In this document: piece by piece, positions 57,601 through 64,000 of the stretch
Layout: each line of letters opens with the position of its first letter
How positions within the stretch are numbered: position 1 is the first letter of the stretch
Assembly (NCBI RefSeq): GCF_030269925.1
Contig: NC_085111.1
Coordinates: 6,192,142-6,256,141, forward strand
Origin: Bombyx mori
Lineage: Eukaryota; Arthropoda; Insecta; Lepidoptera; Bombycidae
DNA: 64,000 nucleotides
Direction: 5' to 3'
Made by a program: the position numbers and the translations under genes
Notes under the pieces: model-generated
Told to the model about the DNA's origin: nothing
Seen by the model: only the letters and a program-made list of their open reading frames with translations
Database searches by the model: none

Positions 57601-60600
57601 GCCAGGCTAATTGAAATGAAATGACCGTCGTTTACAAGACTTGTTTGTTTGCTATTTATAGAAATTTTAAAGGTCCACCTCATCGGAAGTAGTCATCGTT
57701 ATTAATCTATATCAGTAATACCAGGATAACAGGTAAATCAGACTGGCGTTGAAGCATATTGTAAAACCTCACAGGTAGACACTAAAAGTCAGCTTATATC
57801 TGCAGCAAAGATGTAATATGTTCCGGTTTGAACGGTGGAATATAAAATAAATAATAAAATTCTTAAGCTAGCAGATCCCAATAACTCATAATATCAGAAA
57901 TATTGAGTATGTCTTATTAGCTAGCTCACACAAATATACACCAATCCTTTCAATTTCTGCCGCTCGCGCCCCGATTTAATAAATAGCATACCCATTATTC
58001 TAAAGAGATTTATACTCAGACTAGTGTTTCAATACGAACAACTGTATCACTGTTGTCAAGACCATTTTTTTTTCCTACCTAAGCTGATAGCCTTGAGAGG
58101 CTATTTCAGCGTAACCTTAGCTAGTAGGTGAGCTCACGGGGCTCAAGCCGGAGTGATGCTAACACTGACCCTAGCAAGAGCCGTGCTTCGCGGAATCTAC
58201 CACCGGATCGGATACGCGACCCACTAAGATCCGGCGAGACACTCAGTGGGTTGTGTCTGTGGGACTAGACTATGATCGCCTTAAGCCAATATCAGAAGGG
58301 CTGTCAGTTCGTTCACGATTCGTCCTGGTGGTTATAACATAAAAAAAATAATCTTACCAATTCCTGACATCCATGATGGCCCAGCTGCCTCGCTATCTGC
58401 AAGGGCGTCCGACCGCTGCCGTCCCTGACCGACGAATCGGCGCCGGCTTTGAGAAGCAACTTCATCGGTTCCGTTCGATCGGTCGCCGCGCACAGATGCA
58501 GAGCCGTCATGCCGGTCGAGGTCGCCTTGTCTAACAGTTGAGAACCACCGTTCTGGACTAGAAAATCGACTATGTGCAAGCAGGAACCGTCGCCCAGTTC
58601 CCGCGATATGGCCAAGTGGAGGGCTGTCTCGCCGCAGTCCTGTAAATGGACGTACCGAGATTCGATTCAATTTAATACGAATTTAATGTACTGAAAGATA
58701 AACGGATTTGAAAAATAACAAAAATTAAAACAGCAACGAATATGTGGTTTATTTAAAGGGACATAGAGCCCTCAATCGAATTTTAATCGAATTTATAATC
58801 TATTTATTTTAATAGTTAATTTTAAAATACGACTATTTGTCGTGTATCTAACTAAAAAATCAAAGTGTTTTCTAGAGGTATCCACAATAAGCACCTAATG
58901 TTGACACAAGATATAGTCCAAAGATTTGAAAAAAAAATTCGGTTAATTTTTTACTGCAATCATTAATTAGGCATACGTTTTTATGTCATTGAAATTAGAA
59001 CGGTGACCAATTGATTCACTGGCGAATGGGCAGCAGCATTCTCCGAGTGAAATCGCCAACCGACATTTACGCGCGGATAGGGACCACCATCATGTCATTT
59101 GTACGCCGGAAAATTGACGTAACTGCAACTTTGACCTCATGTCTCAAGGTGGGTGTCGGCACTCAATTTGTGATGTCCATCCGGTAACCACTTTAGGTAG
59201 GGTGAACTCGTTTACCATTTAGACAAGAAAATAAACGAACATACATATTATTATGTATATCATTAAAGCGGAAGCTCATAGTGCATTGGTTGAGTTTTGA
59301 TATTCCTATGAACGGGTCCCTTCACTGTAGCGAGGGAATGTATACTAATTTTTTAAATATTAAACACGTGGATTTCGATTTATACATAGCGTTAATAATT
59401 GACGCTCCATCTGACCGAATACTCACTCTAATGGTCATATAAACAAAACACACGACATCAGCGTGTCAGTATTGCCTTTTGCGAATGAATATATTTAATA
59501 GAAAGTCCTAATACCTATTTACTTTTAATTCTAAAGTAAGCACACTCATGTTCAAATTATGTAATCATTATTTCCCTAGGGCGCGTGTGTGACGGGGTGC
59601 CTTCAAGACAATACAGCAGAAGAGAGAAGCAATGTGCCTTTTCTATTGATGTTTTGATGACGTCACTTGTCAGTACTCGCTCTCGCTGTACCGCAGGGGT
59701 TCCCAAACTTATTTTGTCTACTGCCCACTTTGAGAATAAATTATTTTTTAGCGCCCCCCTTTTTTCACCTACTTAAAAACCACTAGCGAAAGCTCAATCG
59801 GTGTCTAAGAGTCCTCCTAGATAAAAATTAGAAATCGCCTCCCAAACCTCTACACAACGCCCCCATTTTTTTCTGGGCATCATACCGCCCCCCTTTAGGC
59901 CTGCAGCAAACACAAGAGAGCGTTATCGCTCACTTTGGGAAAGGCTGCTGTACCGTTAGAAGGCTTACCGAACAAGGAAGCGTCGCAGCCAGATCGGCGC
60001 CTTCAGCGTACGCCTGCAACAGGTTCTGCAAGTGTCCGTTGTTGACTGCGTGCTCGACTTCGGAGAGACGCTCGGCCGCGTCGCGACACGTGCGCGCCGC
60101 CCACGCTCTGTACACGTACTTCTCGCGTATGAACCTGAGACGCTCTTCCCTGGAACATTTATCATAAGTTTTTTGTATGTAATAACTAGCTTTTGCCCGC
60201 GACTTCGTCCGCGTGGAATAATTACTTTGGCATAACGCTAAATTTTACCCGCGACTTCATTTACAGCACTCAGGATTGGAACTTCATTACTGAACCGGTA
60301 GATGGCGTTGAAGACGCTAGATTTTGAGATTTTTTGACAATTTTTTTTTAATTTTTCGTAAAAAAATTGTTTTTTTTTTTAATAAAAAGTATCCTATGTT
60401 ACTTCTAATACCTCCAAGAATATGTGTACAAAGTTTCATGATGATCGGTTGAGTAATTTTCGCGTGAAAGCGTAACAAACAAACTTACATTCACATTTAT
60501 ATATTAGTAGGGATTGGTTTCTTTTACTGGGGTTAGGACCACCGCCCTGCCTATCGCAGTAATGCATTTCGGTTTGAAATACTCTTAAAACGGAGACTTA

Positions 60601-62714
60601 GAACTCATGTCTCAAGGTGAGTGGCGGCATTTACGTTGTAGATGTCTATGGGCTGCGGTAACCACTTAACAACAGTTGGCCCGTGAGCTCGTCCACCCAT
60701 CTAAGTAATAAAAATAAATATAGAAATGCAACACTGAATCAGTCTTATTAATATAAACTTACATCGTACTCTCGGGCGTGAGTTTGTCTCTATCATCGAG
60801 CGTGTTCTCCATGACTTCATTGAACATCTGATTTCCCATGTTCCTGGCCAGTAATAGCTGCGAAGTGCTCAGTCTATCTAAAGTCAAAGATTGAATCCTC
60901 GATATATGAACGCCGAGTTCTCGGTGACTTCCAGAACATTCGATACAAACTATTATACCGAAATTTGTCGATAGCCATGTCGGATCTAAAAAAATAATAA
61001 TCTTATAAATATCCAAGTGATATAAATATCCTCAGTGAGAGCATTTAGGATACAAAAAAAAAATGTTACTAAACAAAAAACGTAATACACAGTAATCTTA
61101 AATGAAATGTTTAGAAAACGCCATCATACCATTTGTCGAACCGCAATCAGCGCAAACTTGATTTCCGGGCATTGATCTAACGGCGCGTATAATAGATCTC
61201 TGTAGATCTAGCAGTGAATGACCGGAGTCACTACTCTCGCCTACTTGCTGGTGGAACGCTCTCATCAGGGCCCCCTCCTTGCAGTTCACCAGAACTGATG
61301 TCCAAGCCCTTTGCTCGGCCTCGTCTTCGGCTTGGAAGTGATAGGTACGGTTGTCTGCCAAGCAATACATTCGTTTGTTTATGAAGAATGTAATGTTGTC
61401 GCCGGGGCGGTCGCAAAATGTACCTTAAAACTGAGTTCTTGTACAAAAATGGTCCTAGAGTTTTATGCGAATTTATACATTATCAACTTATTATTACTAG
61501 TGGTCCCGGAGTAGTCAAAATTCGACTATAATTAATTGAAATTATAAATTTGAACATTATTAAGGTTCTATTGTCAAAGACTAATAATACTTCTACAATC
61601 ACAGATTTCGACAAAATTACACTATAGACAAATAATATTAAAGATAAACAATATTAACCTATTCTCAATTTGACCACAGACTTTAAGCAATAACAAAGTT
61701 TGACAATAAACAAATAGTATGTATACATGCGTGTGTGTCAAATACATGATAGTGTGTGTAATATTTTCTTTATTGATTTAATGTATGTTTTATGCATTAT
61801 TTTAAAAAAATATTAGCATTGGGCACTGTTTCTCTATATTCTCTATAAGTGTGGGAAATTTTATACTCCTCCGTCCGCGCAATTTTCGTAAAAAGGGGTA
61901 CAAAGTTTTTGATTCACGTATTAATATATAGATGTCTCAATTTACTTACATGAGACTAGATCGAACGCCCTCTTATCGTCTGCGGCTACTTTGATTTGGC
62001 ACGTTAATAGATTAACTCTAGCTGGAGTCTTGTTTTCATCGGCATGGAATATATCCAGAAAACCTTCAGCGGCGACCCGACAGCGACGTTTTTGCCAAAC
62101 ACGTCTTACTTTACCTTCGGACTTTTTTAAAAGGTAACCACTTCTGGTCACCCCGTGTTGTTTATCGCCTTGCAGTTGGTGGAGAGAATAGCCTCCCACC
62201 GAAGAGGCTACCTAGAAAAATTTACATTACAACCTTCAGTAATTGTTCATTGAACGATCACATCAATGCGTTTTGTGCGAAATGAAAAGTATAAAAATAT
62301 TTTTTTATAGAAAAATAGACGGTAGTTAGCAAAATATTTATATGTCGAAGAATAACACCTTAGGCGTTCGTATCTACGAATTCTGTAACGTATTCAAAAC
62401 GTCGGAAATAATATAGTGACATTAAAAAACGCGAGAGTAAGCCGTAAAAAATACTAGATAATGGTCACCTCTCGATCCTGTGGCGCTGCTGCCCTCAACA
62501 TGTTCCTCAATTCTAGGAGCCCCCTTCTCTCGTCGTCTTGTTGCTGTCTAATTTTCTGTAGCTGGACACTCAGATCAGCTACATAAACACCGAAATGTTC
62601 GATTGTCTTCAAGCCGTCTTGAAAATAATTTGTCTGCGCGTGATAGTACTCAACTAAATGCTGAAGCAACTCGATTCCTTTTTTGGTTTTTATTTCATTG
62701 AACTTGATCAGGTA
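51607..62714 (-). CDS. Asap: ASAP-type Arf GTPase-activating protein (BAR-PH-ArfGAP-ANK-SH3), 3' twelve coding exons
   Basis: Exons (- strand order): 62714-62469, 62211-61950, 61354-61130, 60985-60763, 60149-59969, 58639-58358, 57230-57111, 56727-56526, 55057-54935, 54257-54133, 52484-52287, 51804-51607. All junctions are GT-AG and one frame gives 794 residues plus stop. Numbered from the first visible exon: BAR end 1-82 ([13 protein letters not shown]); PH about 105-195 ([20 protein letters not shown]187); ArfGAP zinc finger C237/C240/C258/C261 with the HRELG arginine; ankyrin repeats about 380-473 ([24 protein letters not shown]); acidic segment 474-513; proline-rich region 514-663; Ser/Arg/Asp-rich exon 664-729; SH3 730-794 ([20 protein letters not shown]). 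It stimulates GTP hydrolysis on Arf at membranes and links to actin adhesions (family knowledge). Odd: 17 instead of 16 residues lie between the Cys pairs. The 5' exons lie outside the window. Confidence 0.93.
51901..52143. mobile_element. MITE with GAAGTGAAACTTCTT ends in an ASAP intron
   Basis: The ends GAAGTGAAACTTCTTT (51901) and AAAGAAGTTTCACTTC (to 52143) are exact 16-base inverted repeats around 243 bases. The interior (GGCGCGTTGAGAGTAATATT, ACGCGCGACAGATTCGTTAC) is GC-richer than the intron. The target duplication is unclear because both flanks are T-rich. No coding capacity. Confidence 0.65.
53000..54130. other. ASAP intron 52485-54132, no further feature
   Basis: AT-rich intron sequence. 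A short frame at 53520-53717 on the - strand has no recognisable domain. Confidence 0.4.
54350..54870 (+). mobile_element. Jockey-family LINE 3' end split by a Bm1 SINE
   Basis: Left part 54350-54484: ORF2 end and start of UTR (GTCACCGTCCTCGTCGAAC, AAAGCCCACTGAG). Right part 54741-54870: GGAGTCGCGATTCCG, GTAGATTTTGCGAAGCACTG, GTTGAGCTTGTGAGCTCACC and an A tail. The two halves join within the GTGGGTCGCG block of the UTR. It lies in an ASAP intron in antisense orientation. Confidence 0.8.
54485..54740 (+). repeat. Bm1-type SINE inserted in a LINE tail
   Basis: From ACTGGTAGTAGGACGTTTTG to CAATAAAAATAAATAAAAAA, headless. Insertion into the LINE 3' end shows it is younger than that LINE copy. 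Confidence 0.87.
55397..55833 (+). repeat. Bm1-type SINE, full length
   Basis: The head TCGTCGTGGCCTAAAGGATA and GGTGTTCGAATTCC, then the complete body and tail GTCAGCAATAAAAAAATT. It lies in the ASAP intron 55058-56525. Confidence 0.92.
56040..56294 (-). repeat. tRNA-derived SINE (second tRNA-headed family), copy 2
   Basis: The head on the - strand at about 56218-56292 has the same A and B boxes as the copy at 25395-25650. The body includes CTGGTACCTGTAACACAAGT and TTCCAGGGTTGTGGATG. It sits in an ASAP intron, same strand as the gene. Confidence 0.85.
56334..56450 (+). repeat. Bm1-type SINE, 3' part only
   Basis: CTTAGAACTTATATCTCAAG to GGTGGGCTGTGAGCTCGTCC and GCCATTAAAAG. About 117 bases. 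Confidence 0.82.
57770..57860 (+). repeat. Old Bm1 relic
   Basis: TCTGCAGCAAAGATGTAATATG and TCCGGTTTGAACGGTGGAAT (in pieces) match the central Bm1 block with many changes. In the ASAP intron 57231-58357. Confidence 0.4.
58068..58262 (-). mobile_element. Jockey-family LINE 3' UTR insertion
   Basis: T run at 58068, then TCCTACCTAAGCTGATAGCC, GAGGTGAGCTCACGGGG-like and ACCACCGGATCGGATACGCG blocks equal to the 3' UTR of copies 1 and 2. Truncated to the UTR only. It lies in the ASAP intron next to the ankyrin exon. Confidence 0.85.
59075..59235 (+). repeat. Diverged Bm1 relic
   Basis: GACCTCATGTCTCAAGGTGG and GGTAACCACTTTAGG match Bm1 body blocks in order. Head and tail are eroded. In the ASAP intron 58640-59968. 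Confidence 0.5.
59694..59947. mobile_element. hAT-type MITE beside an ASAP splice donor
   Basis: The end CAGGGGTTCCCAAAC at 59694 is mirrored imperfectly by TTTGGGAAAGGCTG ending at 59947. The 8-base word CTGTACCG precedes it (59686-59693) and follows it (59948-59955). An 8-base target duplication with CAGGGGTTC-type ends is characteristic of hAT elements. The 254-base element has no coding capacity. The ASAP exon 60149-59969 has its donor GT at 59968-59967, so only the target duplication and a few bases lie between. Confidence 0.85.
60187..60518 (+). repeat. Dispersed lepidopteran repeat with TATATTAGTAGGGAT end
   Basis: Starts TAGCTTTTGCCCGCGACTTC and contains CAAAGTTTCATGATGATCGG, AAAGCGTAACAAACAAACTT and the end TTATATATTAGTAGGGAT. 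Structurally like 37434-37698. It lies in an ASAP intron. Confidence 0.6.
60526..60719 (+). repeat. Bm1-type SINE with internal deletion
   Basis: CACCGCCCTGCCTATCGCAG (the block TTCTGCCGTGAAG is lost), then TCTCAAGGTGAGTGGCGGCA and the tail TCTAAGTAATAAAAATAAA. It directly abuts the previous repeat. Confidence 0.82.
61355..61949 (-). other. ASAP intron, no further feature
   Basis: AT-rich intron between the two PH-coding exons. Nothing recognised. Confidence 0.4.
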
Positions 62715-64000
62715 CTGCAACAATATAACGGACAATTTAAAAAAAAAAAAAACATTCGGGAAGTGGAATTGCGCCAGTTTTGCGGTAGACAGAGTGTCGC
62801 CAGAAGTCGCGTGGGCACGTCTCTCCTTATTATTTCATCAACAAGTTACGACCGTGGAAAATGAAACACGTCGCGACAAACGAGTGCGCTACCCGTACTG
62901 TAGAAGCAGACCAATATTATACCGCGTGCCCTTCCGCAAGCTAAAACTGTATTTGATGACGCACGCGCAAGCAGATCTACGCTATAGTAAATCCAGATTA
63001 GTGTTACCGAATTGTGCAATAATTATAACGAACAGCGCGACCTTGCATCGTTTTCTTGGCTTGGCAACCGGTACATTAATATAAAGTAATGTATTTCTTA
63101 CTTGAATCATAGCGGTTCTTTACTAACACAGTCGAATGAAAAGCATAGGAGACCGGTACCGCAGTCTGTGTAGTTTGTCGGAGGTATTTGCATCGGGTGC
63201 TGAGTGAGACGTGAAACAAAGCGAGGGTCACATCGTCGCCGGCTTGCGCGGCGCAAGGCCGGTCGACGACCTGACGCGCGCCTCTGCGGTGCGGTACCGA
63301 CCATAGTGCTTCTAGGTTTCCTTTTTTAGCACTCAACAAAGCGCTTTTGTGCTGCACACTGATGACTTAACTCGTAACTAAAACCAGCTAAATTGTTCAC
63401 TGCGTGAAGAGGCCGTCATGACCTAATGAGTATGACGACCAGTGTACTCTTATCGGGTGAAGGGACTACCTACTAAAATGTACAGCGCAAATAAAATTTT
63501 GTGTGATTACTGCCAAGCCAAGTGTATGGGGAGTCTGGATGGATAGTTACCACAATTCTGCCAATTACTACCGCGAAGCCATCATGTTTTCCGGTTTGCT
63601 CTAATAGCAGGGGATAATCGTTGTACAATTCAGTTGAGACTAAGCTCATGCCAGCTTGGCGGACGAGACGGCTGCAATAATGTATTTTATAATTGTAATA
63701 TTGGGTCTTTAACCTCATCTTTTAAGATTGTGATGCGTCCTCAGTAATCACTTAACATCAGAAGGACATGACCTCTTCTGACATACTCAAATAATAGAAA
63801 TACAATAGAGCCCACCTCTGTTTTATCTAAATAGTTATTATCTCAATTCTCAAGTCATATGCTATGACATGACAATAAATAACGAGGGCTGTTTAATTTA
63901 GACATATATGTACACTTTATAAGCATTTTCATTTTTATTGGAGTCGAAGGTATCAGAAATAACGACCCACTAAATCTACATGATCAGCAACGCACATGGA
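62715..64000 (-). other. ASAP upstream intron region with a GC-rich patch and a Bm1 relic
   Basis: No exon encoding the earlier BAR domain is found here. I looked for an exon ending in a phase-0 donor before YLIKFNEIK and saw none. 63110-63360 is GC-rich with open frames on the - strand lacking BAR features. 63505-63800 has very diverged Bm1 blocks (CTACCGCGAAGCCATCATG, CACTTAACATCAGAAGGAC). Confidence 0.45.

Noticed and set aside
63076..63357. ASAP 5' exon
   Set aside because: The translation has no BAR features and no donor in the phase required by the exon starting at 62714.
1..64000. CRISPR arrays, bacterial operons, integrated viral genes
   Set aside because: No regularly spaced repeats, no operon-like gene packing, and no gene of viral type was recognised. 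The only reverse transcriptases are LINE-encoded.

Overview
The window looks like lepidopteran nuclear DNA, most likely silkworm (Bombyx mori or a close relative). It is AT-rich, has spliced genes with short exons and repeat-filled introns, and carries at least thirteen clear copies of the Bm1-type SINE plus lepidopteran jockey-clade LINEs and mariner elements. Nothing here is bacterial, viral or organellar.

Layout. From 1 to about 31.9 kb I find no host gene. This part is a repeat graveyard: three jockey-clade LINE copies (left edge to 2008, 5840-6534, 15361-16892), a dead mariner (7696-8960), a pogo-like DNA element carrying a relic helix-turn-helix reading frame (22783-23965), a tRNA-derived SINE (25395-25650), a palindromic MITE in two copies, one of which is nested with a solo LTR and a LINE tail (27164-27825), and many Bm1 copies. 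Three host genes follow. (1) A leucine-rich-repeat single-pass membrane protein lies on the + strand, with one coding exon (33497-36064) and a predicted untranslated first exon and core promoter near 32094. (2) Convergent with it, on the - strand, is a complete eight-exon iron-dependent alcohol dehydrogenase family gene of the mitochondrial hydroxyacid-oxoacid transhydrogenase type (ADHFE1/HOT), 36588-44250, 462 residues. A second, nearly intact mariner lies in its largest intron. (3) After a second pogo-like copy in opposite orientation (44636-45918) and about 5 kb of gene-poor DNA, the - strand carries the last twelve coding exons of an ASAP-type Arf GTPase-activating protein (BAR end, PH, ArfGAP zinc finger, ankyrin repeats, proline-rich region, SH3), 51607-62714. 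Its 5' exons must lie beyond the right edge.

The exon joins of the ADHFE1 and ASAP genes were worked out by hand. All junctions keep one reading frame with GT/AG borders, which is the main support for both models. The three genes show no obvious functional link: one is an adhesion or receptor-like membrane protein, one a mitochondrial metabolic enzyme, one a membrane-trafficking and actin regulator.

I found no convincing new biological system. The most informative unusual features are the transposon structures: a pair of pogo-like elements with TA target duplications and a shared HTH relic, a three-level nested insertion, a hAT-type MITE seven bases from the 5' splice site of an ASAP exon, and two SINE families with a similar 3' tail.
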